The notes beneath the pieces were generated by a model. That model ran no database searches, was not told where the DNA came from, and saw only the letters and a program-made list of their open reading frames with translations. A stretch of DNA of 9,897 nt from an uncultured Butyrivibrio sp. Its GTDB lineage: Bacteria > Bacillota > Clostridia > Lachnospirales > Lachnospiraceae. Positions 1 to 6,447 of the stretch are shown here, in pieces. How positions within the stretch are numbered: the stretch's first letter is position 1; each line of letters opens with the position of its first letter. The translations under genes and the position numbers were made by a program. The stretch lies in NCBI GenBank assembly GCA_910577605.1, contig CAJTON010000047.1, positions 4,201-14,097 of the forward strand, written 5' to 3'.

Positions 1-343
1 TGCCAACTGCGGGACTGTCTGCCGCTTTCTTTTCGGCGAAGTACATCTCGTCCGCGATCACGCGCACGCTGTATACCTGCTGTCCCTCTCTGTTTGTGTA
101 GTTGTCGTTCTGGACACGTCCGACGATCACTACTTTTACGCCTTTACTAAGGTACTGCCCTACCGTTTCGGCGAGCCTGCCGAATGCCGTGCAGTTGAAG
201 AAATCCGCCTCCGGCTCGCCGTCGCGCTTATAGCGCCTGTCCACGGCGATGGAGAAGCGGGCGACTGCCGTCTGGCTCCCGTCCTGCGAGTATCTTACTT
301 CGGGGTCCCTTGTAAGGCGTCCCATTAAAATAGCTTTGTTCAT
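1..343 (-). CDS. ssb: Single-stranded DNA-binding protein, N-terminal part (runs off the window)
   Basis: This is an SSB OB-fold protein that coats single-stranded DNA in replication and, on a conjugative element, during strand transfer and re-synthesis. The 114 visible codons begin MNKAILMGRLTRDPEVRY and continue with FSIAVDRRY, ADFFNCTAFGRLAETV, YLSKGVKVVIVGRVQ and YTNREGQQVYSVRVIADEM. These are the conserved SSB strands in order. The acidic C-terminal tail lies beyond base 1. The start at 343 has a strong SD (AAAGGAGG, 349-356) at normal spacing. The stop codon of the upstream transposase-like gene touches this SD, so ssb is the third gene of the mazF-UPF0236-ssb operon. It is probably the element's own SSB rather than the chromosomal copy, because its neighbours are mobile-element genes; that is inference. 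Confidence 0.96.
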   Translation of the reverse strand, partial: MNKAILMGRLTRDPEVRYSQDGSQTAVARFSIAVDRRYKRDGEPEADFFNCTAFGRLAETVGQYLSKGVKVVIVGRVQNDNYTNREGQQVYSVRVIADEMYFAEKKAADSPAVG

Positions 344-355
344 TTTGCCCTCCTT

Positions 356-1769
356 TCATATATTGATGTTTCCCGCAATCATTGACCTTATCGTTTCTGC
401 CGTATGGTTCACGGCTGCGTTTAACAGCGGCATGCTGTTATTGTACAGGTCTGCGTAGATGTCCGCCCTCGGGACTGTCCCCTCACGGACCTTTGCCGCC
501 GAAAGAACGACGGCGGGCGGCGGAGTATACGGTTCCTGCCCTGTCTGGCGTATGCCGTTTCGCAGCGCGTCCCTGAGCGTCCCGTTTTTTATGCAGCACA
601 TGAGCATCAAAAGCGCGTTTGCGCCGCGTTCGCTCCATCTCATGCGGCGGTGTTTCATGCGCATCGTGATGAGCGTGCAGTTCTGGCTTTCCTGACAGCC
701 GCCGTTCTTGTAGATTATCCCGGCGGGCGGTGCGGGGATACTATCCCCGAGTTGGAGCTGCCACGGTTTGAGACCGTCAAGGTTGTTGTATAAATAGCTG
801 TACAGCTGCTTTCCGGCTCCTGTCGTCTGCCGGGTCGTCCGTGGCTACGCTGTCGGAATATATCTTTATGTATTCGAGCATTTCCGCATGGCTGCCTTCT
901 TTGTACAGGTCGGTGATGTCGCGGCGCGCTTTTTTGTCCCGAATGTTAGCGGTTATCGCCCTCAGGACGTGGAAGCGGTCGAGCTGGAAGACGGTCCCGG
1001 CGGCGCTGTCTTTTATCCATGCGCCACCGTCTCCGTTCAGTATGCGGTATTGTATTTCGTCCGTATTATAAAGTGTTGACAAAACAGCCTCTTTCCTGCG
1101 GCAGAAGGCGCGCGCGGGTTCGATGGCTGCTATCAGGGTACGGTTTTTTAGTTTTTTGGGGTTTCCGGCGTCCCACCCATCGTGGAGGGTCGCTACTTTT
1201 ATTTCCTGTTTTTTTGCTTTTTTGTGGCGGCGGTCCTGCATCGGTACCCATACGCCGTCCATTTCTTCAAAGATAAGACTACGGTCTTTCTTTTTTTCAG
1301 ATGGATCGTCTTCAATACAAAGTGACGCCTGTTTTTCGGTGAGTGGTGTCCCGACTGAGTTTACGGCTTTCCAGACGGCGGTGTGGCTGATGTTCTGTCC
1401 TGAGATCTCGCTTATAAGGCGCGACGCCTGTCTGTATGAGACTTCCGAGGCTGCGCATATGAGTTTTTCGGTAAGGTTTTCCGAGAGCAGCCCGGTCTTT
1501 TTTATTATAAGGTTCTCGTCGAGGAGATATATGATTTCTCCGGTCCTGGTATTTTTATAGATGTGGCGTCTGTATTCCACTTCGCCGTATATGGTCTTGA
1601 CGGTGGTCTTTCGCCGTCCTTTGTCGCGGAGCAGTTTTTTATCGCGTGTTTTTGCAAGGTCCGCGTCTATTTTTTCGAGTATCTGCCGGGTCGCCGCGGC
1701 GGCTGCCTGGCATACGGCGGTAAATATGTAGTGTTCGATCTCGGCGAATGCGTATTGTGTTTTTTTCAT
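356..1769 (-). pseudogene. UPF0236/ISLre2-type transposase-like gene, split by one frameshift
   Basis: This resembles the ISLre2 (UPF0236) transposases, RNase H-fold enzymes that move insertion sequences. The first frame (1769 to a TGA at 777) carries an N-terminal DNA-binding half with SYRQASRLISEISGQ and ISHTAVWKAV, then catalytic-core motifs EEMDGVWVPMQD (about residue 171), LNGDGGAWIK (about 247) and FQLDRFHVLRAI. The rest (LYSYLYNNLDGLKPWQ, IIYKNGGCQESQNCTLI, then MRMKHRRMRWSERGANALL) lies in another frame that stays open to a TGA at 356. The break maps to an AAA run at 810-812: removing one A gives RKQLYSYLYNN and a protein of about 470 aa, a normal family length. The start has SD AGGAGA, overlapping the mazF stop. 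No terminal inverted repeats fit, because both flanks are genes at 8-12 nt. It may be a true pseudogene, a resident non-mobile gene, or a sequencing error. Confidence 0.9.
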
Positions 1770-1777
1770 CTGTTCTC

Positions 1778-2317
1778 CTATAAGTAAAGGCTGTATGCGA
1801 GTGCGGCATCGACCCGACGCATTACTTCATGGTCTGCTTCCGATATGCAGCACAGGAGTCTGCTTTTGTCTATGCTCCGGATCTGTTCGAGGAGTATGCA
1901 GCTGTCCGTGTTTTCTTTTTCATCGTGGAATCTGACGTGTGTCACCATGCGGTCTTTTTTTCTGGATCTTGTTATCGCCGCGACGATGACGGTGCTGCCG
2001 TTTTTGTTCGTGTGGTCGTTCTGGAGTATCAGTACGGGGCGTATGTCGCCTTGTTCGGAGCCGATCACTGGGTCGAGGTCGGCAAGGTAGATCTTTCCGC
2101 GTCTGACATCGGGATCCTGTCTGTTCCCGTGTCTGCGTGCGTGTATTATCCGTGATATGCGGTTGTTTTCCCTGTAAAAGTGAAAAAGCTCACCCATTTC
2201 TTCGTCGGTGAGTTTTTTGTAGTAGTCGCGGTCTATCCGGAATATATACAGGTCTTCGGGTATTTTTACTCCGAGGCTTTCAAGTTTTTTTTGTAGTTTC
2301 TGGCTTATTTTTTCCAT
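1778..2317 (-). CDS. MazF/PemK-family endoribonuclease toxin with N-terminal extension, no visible antitoxin
   Basis: This is a MazF/PemK-type toxin, a family of sequence-specific ribonucleases that cut mRNA. Residues 73-179 carry the whole domain: RGKIYLADLDPVIGSEQG, RPVLILQND, VIVAAITRSRKKDR, then SCILLEQIRSIDKSRL. R93 and T116 match the catalytic Arg25 and Thr48 of Bacillus subtilis MazF. Residues 1-70 are a charged, mostly helical extension (EKISQKLQKKLESLG to RISRIIHARRHGN) absent from the roughly 115-residue classical toxin. No antitoxin ORF lies upstream. That space holds a promoter and a hairpin-rich leader, so neutralisation may come from the extension, the leader, or elsewhere. The start at 2317 has SD CGGAGGA. 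The stop TAG at 1780-1778 is part of the SD of the next gene, implying translational coupling. Toxic activity is inferred from the conserved residues only. Confidence 0.9.
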   Translation of the reverse strand: MEKISQKLQKKLESLGVKIPEDLYIFRIDRDYYKKLTDEEMGELFHFYRENNRISRIIHARRHGNRQDPDVRRGKIYLADLDPVIGSEQGDIRPVLILQNDHTNKNGSTVIVAAITRSRKKDRMVTHVRFHDEKENTDSCILLEQIRSIDKSRLLCCISEADHEVMRRVDAALAYSLYL

Positions 2318-2650
2318 TTTTCCTCCGTTTATTGATGTTTCGTTTCCCCCGCGCCGGGTTACATATCCTAGTCAGGCTTCATTATCTGCGCCGGATCCGG
2401 CTTACACCTCCGGTTGGCGCACGGCGTCTCAAACTCGCCGACAAGGGGATCTCTCTGCCCTTGTGATACGCGCATCACTCCATTTACCACGGCTGCCTCG
2501 GAGCCGAAAAGCCGTCCCTCTGCTCTCAGCCTTTTGCCTTTCGGCAGGCTGGTCGTCGCACGATACGGGGGCGTGCTGCCCTTGCGGGTGGGGTGGTGTC
2601 GCGGGATATGTCCGTCCCATGCAGTTGTCAAGGTTCTGTGACTTGCGTCT
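2318..2650 (-). ncRNA. Long hairpin-rich 5' leader of the mazF operon (possible structured RNA)
   Basis: About 330 nt separate the predicted transcription start (near 2650) from the mazF start codon, and nothing convincing is encoded there. The minus-strand transcript can fold into successive hairpins: a GAAA-capped stem at 2527-2551 (CAGCC/GGCUG outer, UGCC/GGCA inner), ACGGCU/AGCCGU at 2489-2515, GUGAU/AUCAC at 2463-2478, a 7-bp ACAAGGG/CCCUUGU stem at 2441-2464, CGGCG/CGCCG at 2422-2440, and GCGCC/GGCGC at 2388-2420 with an inner CCGG/CCGG. A further CCCG/CGGG hairpin lies close to the mazF SD. The GC-rich composition matches the backbone. I do not recognise a known riboswitch, T-box or intron core. 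It could be a cis-regulatory leader, a stable RNA, or an antitoxin-like RNA; these are inferences. Confidence 0.5.
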
Positions 2651-2656
2651 GGGGTG

Positions 2657-2685
2657 ATTATAGTATGGAGGGGGAGGGATTGCAA
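2657..2685 (-). promoter_or_regulatory. Sigma-70-type promoter of the leader-mazF-UPF0236-ssb operon
   Basis: Read on the minus strand, TTGCAA (2685-2680) and a perfect TATAAT (2662-2657) are separated by exactly 17 nt. The -10 is ideal and the -35 matches consensus at four of six positions. The predicted start is near 2650. The -35 hexamer sits at the edge of the AT-rich island and only 18 nt from the stop of the upstream membrane-protein gene. No terminator hairpin lies between them, so read-through from that gene is possible. Confidence 0.65.
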
Positions 2686-2703
2686 ATGTGCGATTGGAAA
2701 ATT

Positions 2704-3378
2704 TCAAATTCTATCATTATTTTTAGAGTTTTCCTTTTTTATTCTCCGTTTTTCAATACATATCCTAATTTCACGCCATAAATAATCTATAATTAATACT
2801 ATATAGATAAACGCTACTATAAGAAGAAGACATATAATAATAAAACTTAAAACTTCGTATGAATGTGTCTCTTTATCTAAATATGATGCTATAATGGTAA
2901 GCATATTCATAGCAACAGCACCAACAAATAGTAACATCTCCTGTATTTTAGACTTATCCTTATATTTAAAGCTTTGAAATTGAGTTGAATTTAAATATCC
3001 CAATCTCTTTCTAAGATATTTATTTTGATCATTTATATTTGCAACAAAGCTTCTATATGAATATTTTTTCTCTGTCGGGGTTTCCTTATTACACAAAGAA
3101 TAAAATAAATCCATAGTCGAATTATTAATATATTTGCCGTACTTATCAAAATAAGGCTTGATTCTTTTAATAACATAATCTATATCGTTTCCGGTTTTCT
3201 CATCTGATATTGCCCTGATTACAGGATAGTAAACCCTGTTATACGCAACCTCCAACTTATCTAAAGGTATATTTTTATTGTACTTGTATATGGTAATCCA
3301 AAAAGTAAATAATCCTGTGAGAAGCGCCGATAATACGACTGGTAAAATATCAATTAGTACGTTAAGAAAATTTCTCAT
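2704..3378 (-). CDS. Putative three-TM membrane protein, function unknown
   Basis: The 224-residue protein has a hydrophobic segment at about 8-30, a soluble middle domain at about 35-145, and two further hydrophobic segments at about 147-166 and 175-200. It ends in a basic tail (EKRRIKKEN). The middle domain has YNRVYYPVIRAI directly after the first membrane segment, then PYFDKYGKYI and KYLRKRLGYL, and looks helical. I recall uncharacterised mobile-element proteins with a similar layout but know no function. The start at 3378 has SD AGAGGTG about eight bases upstream and an extended -10 promoter. It is transcribed away from the AbiJ-like operon across a shared control region. It could belong to the same system, be a regulator or immunity partner, or be separate cargo. 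Confidence 0.8.
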   Translation of the reverse strand: MRNFLNVLIDILPVVLSALLTGLFTFWITIYKYNKNIPLDKLEVAYNRVYYPVIRAISDEKTGNDIDYVIKRIKPYFDKYGKYINNSTMDLFYSLCNKETPTEKKYSYRSFVANINDQNKYLRKRLGYLNSTQFQSFKYKDKSKIQEMLLFVGAVAMNMLTIIASYLDKETHSYEVLSFIIICLLLIVAFIYIVLIIDYLWREIRICIEKRRIKKENSKNNDRI

Positions 3379-3401
3379 AGTAAAAACACCTCTTTTTTTC
3401 G

Positions 3402-3410
3402 ATTATATCA
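3402..3410 (-). promoter_or_regulatory. Extended -10 promoter for the divergent membrane protein gene
   Basis: On the minus strand this reads TGATATAAT, which is a TGn extended -10 with a perfect TATAAT, 23 nt upstream of the start codon at 3378. No good -35 lies at 16-18 nt spacing, which is usual for extended -10 promoters. The start and SD (AGAGGTG) lie just downstream. Confidence 0.5.
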
Positions 3411-3510
3411 CCGTTTAATTCAGAATGGAATACACTTTTGTTGATATAAAATAATTTTATCTTCTAGCTTTTAGAACTCAGTTCAAATATCTTAAGATCA
3501 AATTATATTA

Positions 3511-3539
3511 TTGCAAATGTAAAGCTGCTATGTTACAAT
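3511..3539 (+). promoter_or_regulatory. Promoter of the AbiJ-like four-gene operon
   Basis: TTGCAA (3511-3516) and TACAAT (3534-3539) are separated by 17 nt, predicting transcription from about 3546. This places the in-frame ATG at 3530 upstream of the -10 and outside the transcript, so the GTG at 3575 with SD AAGGAGG (3561-3567) must be the start. The same -35 hexamer and spacing occur in the mazF operon promoter on the other strand. Confidence 0.6.
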
Positions 3540-3574
3540 TAATACGATTTCTAATATATAAAGGAGGTTTTAGC

Positions 3575-4453
3575 GTGAATAATAAAATTCCTAAACTTCA
3601 AGTTTCACTAAGGGGTGGATTTTCTGATAGAAACGGAATAAAAACGGAAAATACTCAGATGCAGTATGATACTCTTGATGAGAGAACGCGCATCACTATC
3701 TCAAATTGCATTAATGACTTATATTACAAGTTTTTCGACCGTAACCATCACGATTATGTACAAAATGATTTTTGGGCTGACATTTTAAATAAAGTTTATT
3801 TGCAGCCAATATCACATAGTGAGCATTATGTTGCATATGATATGTTTAAAATTATATCTGAAACTGTTATTTGTGACAACTATGATAGTGTACTAACACT
3901 TTTTGAATATTTACTTAACAAATTTGAAAAAATGAATCACTTTGGACATATTCCTGTTAAAAATTATGCAAATGAATTATTCGAACGCGAATATGTCGGG
4001 TACAGGTACATAGATGGAAAAATTGTCCCTATTACAGATGAACAGGAAATCGGTGCCATAGAAGAAGCCATTTCCTCCCCCTTTCAAAAATCTGCCGACC
4101 ATTTGAAAAAAGCTCTTAATTTATTTTCGAGTAGGGATAATCCTGACTATTCAAATTCTATTAAAGAAAGCATTTCTGCTGTTGAAGCTACATGTTCGGA
4201 AATTCTTGGAGAATGCAAATCTTTAGGATCCGCTTTGGATAAATTGGAGAAGAAAGGTATTAATATCCACCCTTCATTGAAGGCAGCTTTTGATAAGTTG
4301 TTTGGATATACAAGCAACGCCTCTGGTATACGTCACTCGGGTCAGTTAGACGGAAAAGACGCGACTTTTGATGAAGCAAAATTTATGCTTATTTCATGCT
4401 CTGCTTTTGTTAATTATCTAAAAGGAACTGTAAGTTCAGGTGAGTTAAATTAA
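3575..4453 (+). CDS. AbiJ_NTD4/HEPN-type abortive-infection-like protein
   Basis: This 292-residue soluble protein resembles the AbiJ N-terminal-domain-4 family, predicted from comparative genomics to act in phage defence. Motifs recalled as typical of the family appear in order: FSDRNGIK (16-23), YRYIDGKIVPITDEQEI (143-159), NPDYSNSIKESISAVEA (189-205), then LGSALDKLEKKGI and FDKLFGYTSNASGIRHSG (217-256). The C-terminal helical part ending in IRHSG is the putative HEPN-like region. R253 and H254 are adjacent, so the standard R-x4-6-H ribonuclease motif is not evident and nuclease activity is uncertain. The start is GTG at 3575, chosen because AAGGAGG lies seven bases upstream and the earlier in-frame ATG precedes the -10. 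It is the first gene of the operon, 33 nt before the next. No membrane segment is seen. Family assignment is from recalled motifs. Confidence 0.8.
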   Translation: MNNKIPKLQVSLRGGFSDRNGIKTENTQMQYDTLDERTRITISNCINDLYYKFFDRNHHDYVQNDFWADILNKVYLQPISHSEHYVAYDMFKIISETVICDNYDSVLTLFEYLLNKFEKMNHFGHIPVKNYANELFEREYVGYRYIDGKIVPITDEQEIGAIEEAISSPFQKSADHLKKALNLFSSRDNPDYSNSIKESISAVEATCSEILGECKSLGSALDKLEKKGINIHPSLKAAFDKLFGYTSNASGIRHSGQLDGKDATFDEAKFMLISCSAFVNYLKGTVSSGELN

Positions 4454-4486
4454 TATTATTTAAATCAAATCTAACATGGAGAAAGA

Positions 4487-5071
4487 ATGGAAAGTATACA
4501 AATTACGGATAAAGAATATGACAAACTAATTAAGCGTATTGAGTTTTACGATACAACAAGAAACCAACTCCTTACATTTTCTTTTACATCTGTATTAACC
4601 GTTTTAGGAGTATCATTAGCAATCGAAATGAATTTACTCAGTGTATGGATATGCCTGATTCCTTTTTTTCTGATTATTCCGTTTACCGCACGAATCGCGT
4701 ATTATAGGTTAGCAAGTGCCCATATAAATTCTTTTCTGAGAAAATTTAATTCAGTTAATATGCAGTTTGAATTAGGAACGGAGTTTGTTAATGAAGGAAA
4801 ATGCAGACATTATAAAATAATTGCTTGGCTAGTTAATCATGAAATGGTTTTATTGGGATTAGCAACAAGCTGTATTTTTTATTTAAAGTACATATTTTTA
4901 ATTGATGAATGGAATTTCTGGAATTATATTAGTGGCATTGTTCCACTTATACTAATGCTGGTAGTTTATATAATTGCAGATTCCACCTTCGCTTATAAAA
5001 AAATAGTAAACTCTTTTTCAAAAGAATGGGATCAATATCTCTCAAGGAGAAAAAATGAATGCAAAAAATAA
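4487..5071 (+). CDS. Putative four-TM membrane protein A of the cargo operon
   Basis: The 194-residue protein has a charged N-terminal helix (EYDKLIKRIEFYDTTRNQ, about 10-27), two membrane segments at about 28-46 and 49-69, a polar stretch of about 50 residues, two more membrane segments at about 118-138 and 145-165, and a charged C-terminal helix ending KNECKK. Both termini are probably cytoplasmic. The layout and scattered residues (an EY-L start, IPF in TM2, then an R and a helix after TM2) match the next protein, so the two are probably distant paralogues. The helix/2TM/loop/2TM/helix form recalls membrane effectors such as SLATT proteins, which have two TM segments, but I cannot assign that family. 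The start has SD GGAGAAAG. It follows the AbiJ-like gene by 33 nt. Confidence 0.8.
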   Translation: MESIQITDKEYDKLIKRIEFYDTTRNQLLTFSFTSVLTVLGVSLAIEMNLLSVWICLIPFFLIIPFTARIAYYRLASAHINSFLRKFNSVNMQFELGTEFVNEGKCRHYKIIAWLVNHEMVLLGLATSCIFYLKYIFLIDEWNFWNYISGIVPLILMLVVYIIADSTFAYKKIVNSFSKEWDQYLSRRKNECKK

Positions 5072-5651
5072 ACAAAAAGAGAATCTTCGTGAGTATGAAT
5101 CATTAAGGAATGAGATTATATCCTTGGAAGAACAGCAAAGAAATGTTTGGATCTATATGTATGTTATATTTTCTACTTTATTTGCATTGGGTCTACAATG
5201 GAGTCCATATTTGTTTTTAGTAAATTATATTGTTTTAATTCCATTCCAGTGTGTCATTAATAGCTGCCATAGAGCTATACAAAGAATATCAACATATATA
5301 ATGGTATTTTTTGAAGATTGCAATTCCAGTTTTAACTGGGAATCTTTACAAATAAGTGAAGAATATCTTGATTATTATGAAAAAAGAAATAACGGAATAA
5401 CTGATTTTATCAGAAAATCCGGGGCAACTCATTTAGGTTTTATCACCACAGGCTTTTTTTGTGTAAAAATATTAATACATAATTATAATCATAATATTTT
5501 TGAAATTAATGTTACAGATATTTGTTTGATTCTGCTGTCTATTCTGTTATTTTTTGTTCTGCTTAAGATAAATATTGATGCAGACAAAAATTATTATCAG
5601 GAACAAGAAAAGATGATTAGAAAATATAAAGAAAGAATTGAAAAATCTTGA
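5055..5651 (+). CDS. Putative four-TM membrane protein B, paralogue of the preceding gene
   Basis: The 198-residue protein repeats its neighbour's plan: N-terminal coiled-coil-like helix (about 5-29, LREYESLRNEIISLEEQQRN), TM segments at about 30-48 and 51-70, a polar stretch with YIMVFFEDCNSSFNWESL (81-98), TM segments at about 122-142 and 153-172, and a charged C-terminal helix (YYQEQEKMIRKYKERIEKS). Its start lies 17 nt inside the end of the upstream gene, with SD AAGGAG (5044-5049) in that coding sequence, so the two are likely translationally coupled and made together. Tandem overlapping paralogues often form a hetero-oligomeric membrane complex; that is inference. No enzymatic motif is visible. 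Confidence 0.8.
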   Translation: MNAKNKQKENLREYESLRNEIISLEEQQRNVWIYMYVIFSTLFALGLQWSPYLFLVNYIVLIPFQCVINSCHRAIQRISTYIMVFFEDCNSSFNWESLQISEEYLDYYEKRNNGITDFIRKSGATHLGFITTGFFCVKILIHNYNHNIFEINVTDICLILLSILLFFVLLKINIDADKNYYQEQEKMIRKYKERIEKS

Positions 5652-5713
5652 TTAGTTCATAAGGCTTACAATGTATTTTTCTCAATATACTTTACTTAAG
5701 AGGAGAAAATTCT

Positions 5714-6382
5714 ATGAATCAAAATTTGTTTTGGTGTATTATCGGTATTTTGGGGGGTGCTGTTTTAAGTTTTATTATAAGTCATCATTTTTATGTTAAA
5801 GGATTAAAGAAAAGAATATTAACATATGATATTTCAACTCGTAAAGTGATAGACAATTTTTACATTGAAAAAATTGACAGCATAAAAATAACCTATGATT
5901 CTAACATAATAGATAAATTGTTTTTTTCCCGTATTTGGGTTAAGAATATGGGTAATACTATGATAGAAAAGCAAGATTTTGTACCTTCACATCAGCTTTC
6001 TATATCCACTAGCGGAATATTTATAAGGTTTCCAAAAGATTATGAACTTTCATCTTTTGTTAATACGGAAAATGATATACATCTAAATTTTAACGAAGAA
6101 AATAATTGCATTACATTTGATTTTGATTATTTGAGTAAAACCTTTTTAATGTATTTAAATATTCTACATACTGATAATATAAATTTTGATGGTATATTAA
6201 AAGATGGCAAAATAATTTCTTCTACTGAAATAAACAAGATACAAATTAGAAAACAAAAATTACGTTCATTCTTTATTTATGTAATCTTGATATCTATTGT
6301 TGCAATTATTTGTATATTTATTTGTATATGGATTTTAAATGACTATAATTTTTTACAAACGATAAAACTTCTCACAGACTGA
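5714..6382 (+). CDS. Putative bitopic-to-double-TM protein with a beta-rich soluble domain
   Basis: The 222-residue protein has a TM segment at about 6-27, a soluble domain at about 35-175 with alternating beta-type segments (KRILTYDIS, DSIKITYDS, FFSRIWVKNMG, HQLSISTSG), a second TM at about 186-207 and a short tail. The pattern of a leading TM, a KK-(L/I)xYDIS strand and a (R/K)IWVKNxGN-type strand recalls uncharacterised Ig-like membrane domains in accessory genes; I know no defined function. The start at 5714 has SD AAGAGGAG. It lies 62 nt after the four-TM pair with no terminator between, so it is probably the last gene of the operon. Its TGA stop (6380-6382) is inside the terminator stem. 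It could be a receptor-like partner or immunity protein. Confidence 0.75.
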   Translation: MNQNLFWCIIGILGGAVLSFIISHHFYVKGLKKRILTYDISTRKVIDNFYIEKIDSIKITYDSNIIDKLFFSRIWVKNMGNTMIEKQDFVPSHQLSISTSGIFIRFPKDYELSSFVNTENDIHLNFNEENNCITFDFDYLSKTFLMYLNILHTDNINFDGILKDGKIISSTEINKIQIRKQKLRSFFIYVILISIVAIICIFICIWILNDYNFLQTIKLLTD

Positions 6383-6410
6383 GCCCCCACTCAGTCTGTG
6401 AGAGGTTTTT
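6364..6410. terminator. Strong bidirectional terminator between convergent operons
   Basis: Arms 6371-6383 (CTCACAGACTGAG) and 6390-6402 (CTCAGTCTGTGAG) pair perfectly over 13 bp around a six-base loop (CCCCCA). Pairing extends outward through the A run at 6364-6367 and the T run at 6406-6409, with one G-T wobble, to about 20 bp. A T run follows on each strand, so it should stop both the plus-strand cargo operon and the minus-strand conjugation operon. Confidence 0.92.
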
Positions 6411-6426
6411 CCTTTCTTAACTTCTT

Positions 6427-6447
6427 CTACCTCATTCTGTCCTCCAT
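6427..6447 (-). pseudogene. Vestigial gene start downstream of the CD1108-like gene
   Basis: Just after the CD1108-like stop, the minus strand has GGAGG (6445-6441), a five-base spacer, ATG at 6435 and a TAG two codons later. An upstream in-frame ATG at 6447 gives only MEDRMR. A well-formed start followed at once by a stop, at the border with the AT-rich island, is what remains if a following backbone gene was cut off. In related elements a small gene normally follows here. This is inference from position and a single good SD. Confidence 0.3.

Larger units (their letters stand above)
2690..6425. other. AT-rich cargo island inserted in the GC-rich ICE backbone
   Basis: Base composition changes sharply near 2690 and again near 6425. 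The flanks are rich in GC and use GC-ending codons (AAG, GAC, GCC), while the island is rich in AAA, AAT, ATA and TTA codons. It holds five genes, four of them on the strand opposite to the backbone. No integrase, transposase, tRNA or clear terminal inverted repeats mark its ends. The boundaries given are where composition changes, not defined junctions. The content (an AbiJ-like protein and several membrane proteins) fits defence cargo exchanged between mobile elements. Acquisition by transfer is inferred from composition and interruption of the operon. Confidence 0.75.

Noticed and set aside
356..1769. Treating the UPF0236 gene as a complete ISLre2 insertion sequence
   Set aside because: Its ends touch the control signals of mazF and ssb, leaving no place for terminal repeats or target duplications, and none are seen.
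2368..2685. A 105-codon minus-strand reading frame and several plus-strand frames across 2368-2707
   Set aside because: The minus-strand frame begins on the promoter -35, has no SD, and runs through a series of hairpins. The plus-strand frames also lack an SD and have unusual composition. A structured leader explains the region better.
3530..3574. An upstream ATG at 3530 extending the AbiJ-like protein by 15 residues
   Set aside because: It lies before the predicted -10 (3534-3539) and has no SD, while GTG at 3575 has AAGGAGG at ideal spacing.
5652..5713. A separate terminator or promoter between the second four-TM gene and the last cargo gene
   Set aside because: Only a weak GTAT/ATAC pairing and a lone TACAAT without a suitable -35 are visible, so a single operon is simpler.
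2690..6425. A CRISPR array, tRNA gene or integrase that would explain island insertion
   Set aside because: No regularly spaced repeats, no tRNA-like cloverleaf and no recombinase motifs were found in or at the ends of the island.
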